A stretch of DNA of 64,000 bases from Adhaeretor mobilis (GTDB lineage Bacteria; Planctomycetota; Planctomycetia; Pirellulales; Lacipirellulaceae), in the NCBI RefSeq assembly GCF_007741515.1, contig NZ_CP036263.1, forward strand, positions 5,195,178 to 5,259,177. Reading direction: 5' to 3'. A program made the translations under genes and the position numbers. The notes under the pieces are model-generated. The model worked only from the letters and a program-made list of their open reading frames with translations, did no database searches and was not told the DNA's origin. Below are positions 38,360 through 47,164 of this stretch, one piece after another (the first letter of the stretch is position 1; every line of letters begins with the position of its first letter).

Positions 38360-39817
38360 TTAGCGACGAGTTTGGCCGTCGGCCTCGGCTTTCTCAAGAG
38401 CGGCTGCGAGTCGCTTTGTCACTTCTGGGGACTCCTCGGCGAGATTTGTCAGCTCCCCTGGGTCTTGGGACAAATCGTAAAGCTCATTGCCTTGGTCGCT
38501 GTCACGACCGTAGCGCACAATTAGTTTCCACTTTCCCGTGCAAACAGCGATAGAACTGTCTTTACCATTTCCAAGAATGAAGACCGCCTCGCGCTGAGCG
38601 ATATGGTCTGCCTCACCGAGCATGACTGGGAGAAGGCTGATAGAGTCTTGGGCAGCATTCGGCGGCAATTCACAGTCAAGAATATCGGCTGAGGTAGCAA
38701 ACAAGTCGGTCAGATTGAACGTGTAGTCCGATGAGCTCCCAGCAGCAATTCGTCCGGGCCAGCGCACAATAAACGGGATGCGATGCCCTCCCTCGTAGGC
38801 GTACCCCTTCCCATCTCTCCACGGACCGTTGGTGACATGGCCCCTCCTCTTAGCGTCTGCCTTAGCGGTTTTGAACTTCTCTCGGATCTCACCGGAGTCG
38901 TCGGCAAGGTTGAGCTTGACACCTTGGGTCCCTTTGAAGTCTTTGGGCGTAGAGCCGTTGTCGCTTGTGAAAATAACGAGCGTCTTCTCGGTCAGTTTCA
39001 ATTCATCCAAGGTCCTGAGAATCGTTCCCACATGGGAGTCCAATTCCTGGACATGGTCCCCAAACAGTCCGGCATCGCTCGTCCCACGAAACTTCGCTGC
39101 CGGAGTAACGTGGGTATGGGGAGCGCAGGGAGTGAAGTACAGGAAGAAGGGGTTGTCGGCATTCTTACGGATGAACGCGACAGCCTTGCTCGTGAGCGTA
39201 CTGTCTACCTGGTCCTCAACACGAGGGTGAGCAAGACCTTTCGGAAAGTCATGCCCACGCACGATGCGATACTCTTCACCGGCCTTTCGACCAACCAAAT
39301 CGTGATTCTCGATGAATGCTCGGGTTGAATCATTGTGATTCGACGGCACACCGAAATGGTAATCAAAGCCGACTTCCAAGGGCCCCGTGATGGGCAACTT
39401 GTTCCAATCCTTGCTGTATCCAAGGTGCCACTTTCCGATGGCAGCTGAGGTGTAGTCCTGGTCTTCTAGGAAGGACGCAATTGTCGTTTGCCCTGGGCGA
39501 AGTCGATAGCCGTTGCCTCGTTGGTGCAGTCGCCAGGGGGAGCATCCCGTGAGCAAACCGTAGCGAGAAGGCGAACAAAGCGAGGCTGCTGAATGGGCAT
39601 CGGTAAACCTCATCCCCTCACTGGCAAGACTATCGATATTGGGTGTGTGGATCTTCTTGGCGCCATAACAGCTGACATCTCCATACCCCAAGTCGTCAGC
39701 AAATAGAACAACGATGTTTGGCTTGGAAGTTGGTTTGTCGATTTCCGCAGCTTGCCCACAAAAGGGAAATGCCGCGATGATGGCGGCTACGCGAACCACC
39801 GCTAGTTTGTTGCCCAT
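38360..39817 (-). CDS. secreted type I sulfatase
   Basis: Minus strand. ATG 39817 (MGNKLAVVRV) is chosen over the longer frame to 39889 because AAGGA lies about 8 bases before it and a signal peptide follows; about 485 residues. FADDLGYGDVSCYG is the first metal site, CSPSR at residue 81 the formylglycine site, followed by YGLLTG. GKWHLGYS and TSDNGST follow. Of the neighbours it is most like the sulfatase at 23007 (shared SRYxLLTG and layout), which suggests the same subfamily. It is the outer edge of the polysaccharide island; beyond it lie only housekeeping genes. Confidence 0.92.
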   Translation of the reverse strand: MGNKLAVVRVAAIIAAFPFCGQAAEIDKPTSKPNIVVLFADDLGYGDVSCYGAKKIHTPNIDSLASEGMRFTDAHSAASLCSPSRYGLLTGCSPWRLHQRGNGYRLRPGQTTIASFLEDQDYTSAAIGKWHLGYSKDWNKLPITGPLEVGFDYHFGVPSNHNDSTRAFIENHDLVGRKAGEEYRIVRGHDFPKGLAHPRVEDQVDSTLTSKAVAFIRKNADNPFFLYFTPCAPHTHVTPAAKFRGTSDAGLFGDHVQELDSHVGTILRTLDELKLTEKTLVIFTSDNGSTPKDFKGTQGVKLNLADDSGEIREKFKTAKADAKRRGHVTNGPWRDGKGYAYEGGHRIPFIVRWPGRIAAGSSSDYTFNLTDLFATSADILDCELPPNAAQDSISLLPVMLGEADHIAQREAVFILGNGKDSSIAVCTGKWKLIVRYGRDSDQGNELYDLSQDPGELTNLAEESPEVTKRLAAALEKAEADGQTRR

Positions 39818-40211
39818 GAGCACAATCCTTTTTCTTACTTTGCAAGAATAGAATTTCATCTCCGCGACGATCATCGGAGGCGCAAACAATTAGATTAGAA
39901 CGTACAAATTCCACTGTAAGGGAGACGAAGCTTCGCAGGAAGTGCTCGATGAATACCTGCAATCAATCGAAAACGCAACCGAGCGGGTCAGGTCATGTGG
40001 CTCACGACCCACGCATAACAGGCTGATCCACGTCGAAAAACAGGCCGCGACGAATTCGACGCTTTCAAGAAAATGCAAAAAAGGAAAAGGGGAAACTTGA
40101 CCGCTCCAACCAGAACAGGGTACGTGGAGCTCCGCGAGGCGTACCATGAACACCGGTTCGGTACGCCTCGCGGAGCTCGACATGCGCTACGACATGGTCC
40201 GCACAGCGGCC
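39818..40211. other. 394-bp gap marking the right edge of the sulfatase island
   Basis: It holds the upstream region of the minus-strand sulfatase and the inverted repeat at 40127-40178. No gene, tRNA or attachment-site-like repeat was recognised. Confidence 0.5.
40127..40178. repeat. perfect 19-bp inverted repeat
   Basis: Arms 40127-40145 and 40160-40178 are exact reverse complements (GAGCTCCGCGAGGCGTACC) around a 14-base loop. It starts 34 bases beyond the stop of the minus-strand pepF gene, so it may end that transcript, or be a REP-like intergenic element. Confidence 0.75.
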
Positions 40212-42041
40212 CTACAGCAGCTCATCCAGCTCATCCACCAACGATTCAAACCGATCTAGCGCCGTTCGAACTGGCTTTGGTTTAGTCATATCCACGCCAG
40301 CGTCTTTAAGCAGGTCGAGCGGGTCTTTCGAGCAGCCGCCTTTGAGGAAGGAAAGGTAGTCGTTCAACTCCTTCTCACCGCCGTTGATGACGCGTTCGCT
40401 CAGGGCGATTGCGGCCGACAGCCCGGTGGCGTATTTGTACACGTAAAACGCGCGGTAGAAGTGCGGGATGCGGAAACATTCCAGTTTTAACTGCTCATCG
40501 ATGGCGAAGTCGGGGCCGAAGTACGCTTCGAGTAGTTTGAGATATTCCTCCTTGAAGCACTCGACGGTGAGCGGCTCGCCGGATTCGGCTAGCTCGTGGG
40601 CGATCTTCTCGAACTCGGCGAACATCGTTTGGCGGATGATCGTGCCGCGGATGGCGTCGATGTCGCGGTTCACGAGGTACGCACGTTCTTTGTCGCTCTT
40701 GGCTTCGCTCATCAACTGGCGGCTGAGGAGTTGCTCGTTGAACGTGCTGGCGACCTCGGCCACGAAAATCACGTAGTCGTAGTACAAGTAGGGCTGATTG
40801 TTTGAGGAGTAGTAGCTATGCATGGAGTGCCCCGCCTCGTGCGTGAGGGTGAACACGTGATCCAGCACGCTCTCCTGGTAATTCATGAGAATGAACGGGG
40901 CCGCGTTGAATGTGCCGCAACTGAAAGCGCCGCTTTGCTTGCCTCGATTGGGGTAACGGTCGCACCAGCGAGCGGTTGTGAGCCCTTCACCTAGCACGTT
41001 GCAATAATCGCTGCCCAATGGTTCCAACGAGCGCATGACCACATCGACGGCTTGCTTCCAAGTGCGATTTTGGTCGAGATCGCTGAGGATCGGCACGTAG
41101 GTATCGTAGTGATGAACCTCCTTGAGCTTCATCTTGCGTTTGCGAAGATCGTAGTACCGATGCTGTACCGGTAGGCGTTCGCGGACGGCTTTGGTGAGGT
41201 TGTCGTACACGCTCACAGGTACATTGTCTGGAAACAATGCGGCAGCACGGGCGCTATCGTGGCCGCGGGCCTTTGCGTAGTACACGTCGCGTTGGATCGA
41301 GCCGCTGAGCGTGGCGGCCAGTACATTCTCGTGCGACTCGAAGACTTCGTAATACTGGTGAAACGCTTTTTTGCGTACGCTGCGTTTCGGCGAGTGCAGC
41401 ATGGCCGAAAATGAAGAATGCGAGAGCTCGATTTCTTGCCCCGTGGCATCTTCGATCATGCCAAACTTCAAATCGGCATCGGTGAGCTGGCGGAACGCTT
41501 TGTTCGAAGTGTCGGCCATTTCGCTTTGCATGGCGAGCAGGCGCTCCTCAGCATCGCTGAGTGTGTGCGGGCGATAGCGGGCGATGCGCTCGAGCACCAA
41601 CTGGTACGGTTGCAACTCTTTGGCCTTAAGCAGCTTCTGGAACTTGCTCTTGGAAATCGCCAAAATTTCCGGCCGGATGTAACTGGCTGCCTGACCAGCT
41701 TCGCTGGCGGCGTGTTGGAAACGACCGACCATGCGTTGGTATTCGCTGTTGGTTTGGTCTTCGGCTGTTTTCAAGAACGCGTAGGTGCCGATCTGTTCGG
41801 CCTGCTCGTCGAATTTCGCATCGAACGCTAAGCATGCCGCTAGTTGTTTGGCGCTGTCGCCCAATTTCGCACGGAATTTGTCGAACTGGGGGATCGTCTT
41901 CTTCCACTTGGTGAACGCCTTCTCCCAGGCGGCATCGGTCGGGAAGAGCGTTTCGAGGTTCCAAGTGTCGGCTTCTTTCACCTTGGAGCGGGGTGGAAGT
42001 GTCTTGGGGCGGGGTTTTCGTTTCGTTTTGGTAGCGGCCAT
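40212..42041 (-). CDS. pepF: oligoendopeptidase F (M3 family)
   Basis: About 609 residues, no signal peptide, so cytoplasmic. It cleaves short peptides with a zinc-dependent active site. THEAGHSMHS gives the HExxH motif at residues 401-405, and the downstream EVASTFNEQLL supplies the third zinc ligand Glu. Further family features are the WNLETLFP-like opening (residues about 27-33) and the C-terminal FRIPHFYRAFYVYKYATG block near the substrate site. Length is normal for PepF. It stands alone on the minus strand between the inverted repeat and a small membrane gene. Confidence 0.93.
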   Translation of the reverse strand: MAATKTKRKPRPKTLPPRSKVKEADTWNLETLFPTDAAWEKAFTKWKKTIPQFDKFRAKLGDSAKQLAACLAFDAKFDEQAEQIGTYAFLKTAEDQTNSEYQRMVGRFQHAASEAGQAASYIRPEILAISKSKFQKLLKAKELQPYQLVLERIARYRPHTLSDAEERLLAMQSEMADTSNKAFRQLTDADLKFGMIEDATGQEIELSHSSFSAMLHSPKRSVRKKAFHQYYEVFESHENVLAATLSGSIQRDVYYAKARGHDSARAAALFPDNVPVSVYDNLTKAVRERLPVQHRYYDLRKRKMKLKEVHHYDTYVPILSDLDQNRTWKQAVDVVMRSLEPLGSDYCNVLGEGLTTARWCDRYPNRGKQSGAFSCGTFNAAPFILMNYQESVLDHVFTLTHEAGHSMHSYYSSNNQPYLYYDYVIFVAEVASTFNEQLLSRQLMSEAKSDKERAYLVNRDIDAIRGTIIRQTMFAEFEKIAHELAESGEPLTVECFKEEYLKLLEAYFGPDFAIDEQLKLECFRIPHFYRAFYVYKYATGLSAAIALSERVINGGEKELNDYLSFLKGGCSKDPLDLLKDAGVDMTKPKPVRTALDRFESLVDELDELL

Positions 42042-42169
42042 TATTTTTTACCACAGAGCAGTATTTGCTATCGTCGGGGAGGTTCACAGAGAAAATGCTT
42101 GAGGCTTAATTCTCTCGCAAAGGCGCTAAGGCGCGAAGTGGTGTGATCGGGAGCAAGGGTACCTTACCC

Positions 42170-42550
42170 CTAAGCTTCTTCTTCATCGTGTTTCATTCTA
42201 AGGCGACTCTGTTCAACTCGAGCACCGAGATATCCACCTAAGACACTTGCAATGACTACTGCAAAGTAGGCTACCGGGTAAGCATCGTATCCAGCGTTTG
42301 CTATGAAGTACGCAACTGGCAAACAAGCGACTAACGCCATGAGGCTCCAGAAACCAGCTGCAAAAAGACCGAGGATAGGTGAGTACTTTGTCGGTAGCGA
42401 AAGCCAAGCTACTGCAGGTCCTATTGAAAAACAGATCAGAATCCAGCCTAGAGCTTGATTGCGATAGCCCCAAGCGTACGAGACAATCGCGACCAAGGAA
42501 CAAATACCAAGTAGGCGCCTTATAGAATAACTCGGCATGGCCTTCGTCAC
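42170..42550 (-). CDS. small hypothetical integral membrane protein
   Basis: About 126 residues from GTG 42550, or 122 from ATG 42538. Four hydrophobic segments (LLGICSLVAIVSYAWG, WILICFSIGPAVAWL, LFAAGFWSLMALVACLPVAYF, VAYFAVVIASVLGGYLGA) are followed by an acidic C-terminus. No family was recognised. It lies between pepF and fabH on the same strand, 128 bases before pepF. Existence is supported by the membrane-protein pattern only. Confidence 0.55.
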   Translation of the reverse strand: MTKAMPSYSIRRLLGICSLVAIVSYAWGYRNQALGWILICFSIGPAVAWLSLPTKYSPILGLFAAGFWSLMALVACLPVAYFIANAGYDAYPVAYFAVVIASVLGGYLGARVEQSRLRMKHDEEEA

Positions 42551-42611
42551 CTCACGATTACCTCCGTGAATCTCCGTGTCCTCTGTGGTTCAAAAAGAAC
42601 GAGGGCAACGT

Positions 42612-43631
42612 CTACCACCGCCAGGCGATGGTGCCCCACGCGAGACCCGCGCCGAAACCACTCATCAGTAGGTGGTCGCCGCTTTTGACGCCGCCGGCGC
42701 GGTAGGTTTCGTCCAGGGCAAGCGGGATGCTGGCGGCGGAGGTATTGCCGTAGCGGTCGATGTGTTTGACGACGCGCTCACGGTCGATTCCTAGACTAGA
42801 CACAGCCGCGTCGAGGATGCGCGCGTTGGCTTGATGAAACAAATAGCAGGCGATGTCCGTGCTGGCGAGGCCGGCGTGGTCGAGCACTTGCTGGACGTTT
42901 TCTTCTACCAGCCGCACGGCCCACTTGAACACGGGGCGGCCGTTCATTTGCAGATAGTAGTCGTTGGTCGGAGGCGCGCCGATCGCGCACGGTTGCAGCG
43001 AGCCCCCTTCGGGTCGGTAGAGCAGCTCCGTGCCGCTGCCATCAGCCCCCAGGGTGTAGGAGAGGGCACCTTGTTCGTCGCTACCTTTGGTGAGCAGCAC
43101 CGCACCGGCACCATCGCCGAAGATGGGATAAATCTTGACGTCGTTGGGGTCGACAATGCGTGAATTGGTATCGGCCCCGATCACCAACGCGTACTTGCTG
43201 CAACCCGTAGCAACGAATTGCATAGCCGTGCAGAGGGCATACGTAAAGCCGGCACAAGCAGCCGAGATGTCCATTGCCGCGCAGCTCAATCCTAGGCGAT
43301 CTTGCACTGTGGTGGCCGTGGCAGGGGCGAGCCGGTCGGGGGTGAATGTGGCGAGGGTTAGCAGGTCGACTTCGCTTGCTGAAACGCCGGCTGCGTCGAG
43401 GCACTTCTTCGCTGCTTCGTAGGCCATGTCGCCGGTGGACATGCCGGGCGGCGCGTGTCGGCGTTCACGGATGCCAGTGCGTTGGATTATCCAGTCCGCA
43501 TCGCAACCGAGCCTAGCGAGATCGTCGTTGGTGACGATATTATCCGGCACATAGCTGCCGGTCCCGACAATACGCACGCCGGTCAGGCTTCTCAATGGTG
43601 CTCCGCCGATCGACGGCGTCTCGTCACTCAT
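42612..43631 (-). CDS. fabH: 3-oxoacyl-[acyl-carrier-protein] synthase III (KAS III)
   Basis: About 339 residues. It condenses an acyl-CoA, typically acetyl-CoA, with malonyl-ACP to start fatty acid synthesis in the cytoplasm. The Cys-His-Asn triad is present: C126 in SAACAGF, H266 in LFHQAN, and N296 in YGNTSAAS. The opening VRIVGTGSYVPDNIVTNDDL and WIIQRTGIRERR are typical FabH segments. GDGAGAVLL also fits. The usual fab neighbours (plsX, fabD, acpP) are absent here, so it may be a stand-alone or second copy. Paralogues that make other acyl products look alike; the assignment to FabH-type activity is firm, the exact starter unit is not. Confidence 0.92.
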   Translation of the reverse strand: MSDETPSIGGAPLRSLTGVRIVGTGSYVPDNIVTNDDLARLGCDADWIIQRTGIRERRHAPPGMSTGDMAYEAAKKCLDAAGVSASEVDLLTLATFTPDRLAPATATTVQDRLGLSCAAMDISAACAGFTYALCTAMQFVATGCSKYALVIGADTNSRIVDPNDVKIYPIFGDGAGAVLLTKGSDEQGALSYTLGADGSGTELLYRPEGGSLQPCAIGAPPTNDYYLQMNGRPVFKWAVRLVEENVQQVLDHAGLASTDIACYLFHQANARILDAAVSSLGIDRERVVKHIDRYGNTSAASIPLALDETYRAGGVKSGDHLLMSGFGAGLAWGTIAWRW

Positions 43632-43809
43632 AAACGGAAACCTTCGGTGGCGGCAGGGAAGACGGGTTATAAAGTCGGGCTGACGGAGGGGGGAATGCCG
43701 TGGGCGGGCAAGCTGTGCAAGGTACGACAGAAAGGCGAAATCCGCAAGCTCAGGCTTGGGGGCGACTAGGCCAAACGACTATTTCATGTTGGGCATGGTG
43801 TTATGTGGT

Positions 43810-43871
43810 AGCCCGAAGCGCAAGTGAGGGAATAACCGTTTTGGCGATGCCCCTCGCTTACGCTTAGGGTT
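43810..43871. repeat. imperfect 22-bp inverted repeat
   Basis: Arms 43810-43831 and 43850-43871 pair at 17 of 22 positions around an 18-base loop. The AGCCCGAAGCGCAAG core has the look of intergenic repeats common in planctomycete genomes. It lies in the 281-bp gap before fabH on the minus strand, 42 bases past the end of the 43913 gene. Confidence 0.6.
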
Positions 43872-43912
43872 GTGATCGGACCAGAAGTAATTTGCCCTGT
43901 TGGTGCGTACAG

Positions 43913-44644
43913 TTACTGTTGCGGTTCTTCTTCGAGGATTCTCCATTGGTCAATGCGAGCGGGCAGTCGGCTGCCTTCGTCCAAGTCGTTCCAGGCAAGT
44001 ACGACGGAAAGCGTGAACGGCTTGCCGGTGGAATCCGTGATGGAACTTTCCACGCGATAAACCGCAGGCAGAAGCTGCGTTGCTCCGCGCGCACTGGTGC
44101 CGGAAAGCGGGCCCAGCGCTACTGCGTTGGGCGATTCCCCCAATTGGGCAGTTTGCTCTGCGAGGGGACTTTCGCGCAGGCCAGTGAGTACGATGAGCTT
44201 GGCTTCCGCTTCCGTGGGGCGTGGGGTATCGGGCGAGGCGCGAGGATCAAGCGGAGGCGCAAAGGTCGAGACTGCCTTGTAAGTGAGAAATCGCAGTGAT
44301 TTGTCGTATTGTTTTTCGGCCAGAGCTGAAAGCCAGCCTTCGACGATGGTCTCCGCCTGTTGGTGCAGCAGCCCCTTGGTGATGGTCCGTTTTGAGATAG
44401 CGGCCATGCCTATCACCACGGCTAAAGCGAGCGCCCAGCGTGCGAGCTTTGCACCGGCCAGTTGTTCGGGACGCAAGTGAATCTGCCAGAGCGCGATTAG
44501 TGCGCAACAAACGGCTAGCAACGGCACGAGCCACATGCCAGGTGAGGCAAACGCGACCAGCGAAGCAATTCCCAGCAGCAGCGCCACCACGGCCAGCGGG
44601 TGCAGTTTGCGATACTCGTCCGTCTTGTTGTGTTCCGAGTCCAT
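43913..44644 (-). CDS. membrane-anchored hypothetical protein (DUF4190-like N-terminus)
   Basis: About 243 residues. Two adjacent hydrophobic helices (LAVVALLLGIASLVAF, WLVPLLAVCCALIALW) lead to a third (WALALAVVIGMAAIS), the layout of DUF4190-type anchors. The C-terminal part, about residues 90-243, starts with an EGWLSALAEKQYDKSLRFL segment like lumicin/NTF2-type or DUF4864-like periplasmic domains and ends with SVVLAWNDLDEG and WRILEEE. Function unknown. It is on the same strand as the neighbouring CvpA-like gene, 78 bases away. Confidence 0.7.
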   Translation of the reverse strand: MDSEHNKTDEYRKLHPLAVVALLLGIASLVAFASPGMWLVPLLAVCCALIALWQIHLRPEQLAGAKLARWALALAVVIGMAAISKRTITKGLLHQQAETIVEGWLSALAEKQYDKSLRFLTYKAVSTFAPPLDPRASPDTPRPTEAEAKLIVLTGLRESPLAEQTAQLGESPNAVALGPLSGTSARGATQLLPAVYRVESSITDSTGKPFTLSVVLAWNDLDEGSRLPARIDQWRILEEEPQQ

Positions 44645-44722
44645 GGTTTATTCATTTCTTCCCGCTGGCAAGAAACACGCTGCTTCGAATCGCGGTGCGG
44701 TGATATCTTGCACGGAAAACTG

Positions 44723-45232
44723 CTACTTGAACTTCTTCACGTCGTCTTCGAAAGCCAAGACGAGATTGTAGGCCGGAGCGTTAAAATACTGAATCGTGGA
44801 CTTTTCCCAGTCGGCCATTTTCGATGTATCCCAGACACCGGCTTGCCTGGGACCATACACGATAGTGAATGTTAGCCAGCTAGTAAATAAAACCGCGACG
44901 AACAGGCCCATGAGCGGACCAGCCACCATTTCAAACTGGGGAATAAACCGCATCCTCACTCGCGAAGCCTTGTCGCAGAGCACTCTTAGCACCAGCATCG
45001 ACACGAAGAAAGATAGCCAATATCCGGCAAAGATGAAGTACCAGAAATTTCCGTCGCTTGTGTCCGCTTGCTCAAACCCCCAAATGCCAAACGGCACACC
45101 AACGATGTAGCCCGTTGGGATGCTAATAAGCAGGCAGAGCAAGTTGACCGTGTTGCTCCACAGTCCCTCGCCAATGGTCATGGCGATGCCAGCGAAGAAA
45201 ACGAAGAAAAGTAGGATGCAGACGTAAAACAT
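44723..45232 (-). CDS. CvpA-like four-helix membrane protein
   Basis: About 169 residues with four predicted membrane helices (YVCILLFFVFFAGIAM, NLLCLLISIPTGYIVGVPF, FWYFIFAGYWLSFFVSMLVL, GPLMGLFVAVLFTSWLTF). Length, helix spacing and the short amphipathic tail fit the CvpA family, whose exact role is unclear (envelope homeostasis, colicin V export in enterics). The assignment rests on topology and general resemblance, not on diagnostic residues. It precedes the secretion ATPase genes on the same strand. Confidence 0.5.
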   Translation of the reverse strand: MFYVCILLFFVFFAGIAMTIGEGLWSNTVNLLCLLISIPTGYIVGVPFGIWGFEQADTSDGNFWYFIFAGYWLSFFVSMLVLRVLCDKASRVRMRFIPQFEMVAGPLMGLFVAVLFTSWLTFTIVYGPRQAGVWDTSKMADWEKSTIQYFNAPAYNLVLAFEDDVKKFK

Positions 45233-45310
45233 GATTTTTGTGTGCTGGCTAGGTGGTAGCTAGGGTTCGCGGAACGCCATGGAGGACGTTCCTTAGAAGA
45301 CACGTAATAT

Positions 45311-47164
45311 CTATTTCAAGACTCTCATCACTTCTGGCAGCGAGGTCACGCCCTTGGCGACCAGTAGTATCGCTTCTTCTTGCAACGAACGCTGGCGCGA
45401 TGTGCGGGCTGCCTTTCTCAGGAGGTCACCCTGCGGCTTCTTGAGCAACACTTCGCGCATTTTGTCGTTCACCTCCAACAATTCAAAAATGCCGGTGCGA
45501 CCTTGGTAGCCGAAGCCCTGGCAATCGGGGCACGGCTTATCGCTTTCTAGCTCTTCTGGCTTGGGCGGGCGGTAGAGTTGTTCGACTTTGCCGGCAGGGA
45601 TACCCAGCTTCTTGAGCACTTGCGGAGTGGGTGTGTAGCCAACACGGCAGGTGGGGCACAACTTGCGAACAAGCCGTACGTAGAGGACCGCGGTGACGTG
45701 CTTGGCAAATATTTTATGAGGGACCTTGGCTTGCAATAACCGGAGCAGCGCGTCCGCACCGTCGCGGGCGGGTATCGTAGTGATCACCAGCTTCTCGTCA
45801 ACTACTTCATCCATCAGCAGTTTAGTCGCTTCCGTATCAGTAAACTCTCTCATCACGTACACGTTAGGGTACGTGCGGATCAGATCAGGAATGATCGTGG
45901 CGGCGGTTTCCCCTTTGGAGGGGTCAAACTTGTTGACGGTGACGTTCTGAATTTCTTGTTCTGGTTTGTCGGCTTGTTCAATGGCAGCGAAGTCGCGCAT
46001 CAGGCGGTCGGTCTCGTCGAGCGACACATTGGTAAGTGTCGACATTCCGCCACCTGGCATGGAGGAGAACACCAGCAAGCCCTTATCGCGGGCCATGAGC
46101 TCCGACCACTTTTCTTGCAGGCCATCGCGCATACCCAAGTCTTCGAACGTGCTGAAGCTGGCTTTCTTACCAATGAACTCAAGGACCACTCGCTCGCCAC
46201 TCTTGGTGCCTTCGCTCGTGATGGGCAGGAGGTAGTTCTTGCCTTCGAACTTCGCGCCGAGTTTTCCTTTTTGTTTCTTGCGGCGTTCCTTCACGTCCAA
46301 ATTGGCGAGTGTCTTGAGCACAGCAAGCAGGACATCGCCCGACTCGCGATCGCGGGGCTCGCCCGAGTGCCACATGCCATCGATCTCATGCCGCACGTTC
46401 ACCGCTTGTTGCGTGTAGTCGAGCATGACACGGTCCGCTCGCTTGGTTACCGTCTCAGAAACCAGGTCCTTGAGAATCAAGTAGCCGGGTGACTGGCGAG
46501 CAATGAGCAAATTGGCGTTATCCGCGTTAGCATCTTCGGCTCCCATGGCCATTAGGTCGACGGCGGCGCCCAGTTCGTACTGTGCTTTGCGTTCGGTGTC
46601 GATTTTCACACCGAGCTTACCCATGGTCTCAGAGAAAGCATAACGCCACCACTCGCGAGTGAGGACTGTCTGGTGTTTCTGTACCGACTTATTGTGCGTG
46701 AGGATGTAGGGGATAGCCGACGCCACGAACGCCACAAGTAGGATCGGAATGCGATAAAGAAAGTTGAAGTCGACAAAAAACAAGGCGATGGCAAGCACGG
46801 CAAATGGGGAAAACACAACAGGATTCCACTTGTGCCAGCCGATCTTGTGAGTCTGCGTATCACGATTCACCCAGTCACCAAATCCAACCCACGATAACAA
46901 CACAGCGGTGAAAAGGCCGAAGGGAACGATCCAAAGCCACGGGCTTGAGTCGCGGCTTTCGCCAATGCTCTCGACCGTTGCCTTGTAATCGACCTCCATT
47001 TTCTTGGATTTCACTTTGAAAGCCTGCGCGTCAGCAGCGGCCTGTGCTTCCGCGGCTTTCTTGGCAGCATCATCCTTCGCAGCGGCGCATGCGACCCCGG
47101 GAGCAAGCGCCCCGTTGAAACCCAATACGAGTAAAAGCAAAACCAGCCACAATTGCCGCATCAC
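45311..47164 (-). CDS. membrane-anchored GspE/PilB-like protein with degenerate P-loop
   Basis: About 617 residues. A signal peptide (1-28), an Ala/Lys-rich segment and three hydrophobic stretches (about 76-93, 118-133, 137-154) precede a region resembling type II/IV secretion ATPases. The Walker A position reads SMPGGGMST (369-376): the invariant Lys is Met. The Walker B/Asp-box region is VYVMREFTD (435-443), with REFTD for GEIRD. The C-terminal tetra-cysteine (LCPTC, PCPDC) and GRTGIFELLEV are intact. It probably cannot hydrolyse ATP efficiently and may be a structural or regulatory partner. It overlaps the active PilT-type gene upstream by 4 bases. Confidence 0.8.
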   Translation of the reverse strand: MMRQLWLVLLLLVLGFNGALAPGVACAAAKDDAAKKAAEAQAAADAQAFKVKSKKMEVDYKATVESIGESRDSSPWLWIVPFGLFTAVLLSWVGFGDWVNRDTQTHKIGWHKWNPVVFSPFAVLAIALFFVDFNFLYRIPILLVAFVASAIPYILTHNKSVQKHQTVLTREWWRYAFSETMGKLGVKIDTERKAQYELGAAVDLMAMGAEDANADNANLLIARQSPGYLILKDLVSETVTKRADRVMLDYTQQAVNVRHEIDGMWHSGEPRDRESGDVLLAVLKTLANLDVKERRKKQKGKLGAKFEGKNYLLPITSEGTKSGERVVLEFIGKKASFSTFEDLGMRDGLQEKWSELMARDKGLLVFSSMPGGGMSTLTNVSLDETDRLMRDFAAIEQADKPEQEIQNVTVNKFDPSKGETAATIIPDLIRTYPNVYVMREFTDTEATKLLMDEVVDEKLVITTIPARDGADALLRLLQAKVPHKIFAKHVTAVLYVRLVRKLCPTCRVGYTPTPQVLKKLGIPAGKVEQLYRPPKPEELESDKPCPDCQGFGYQGRTGIFELLEVNDKMREVLLKKPQGDLLRKAARTSRQRSLQEEAILLVAKGVTSLPEVMRVLK

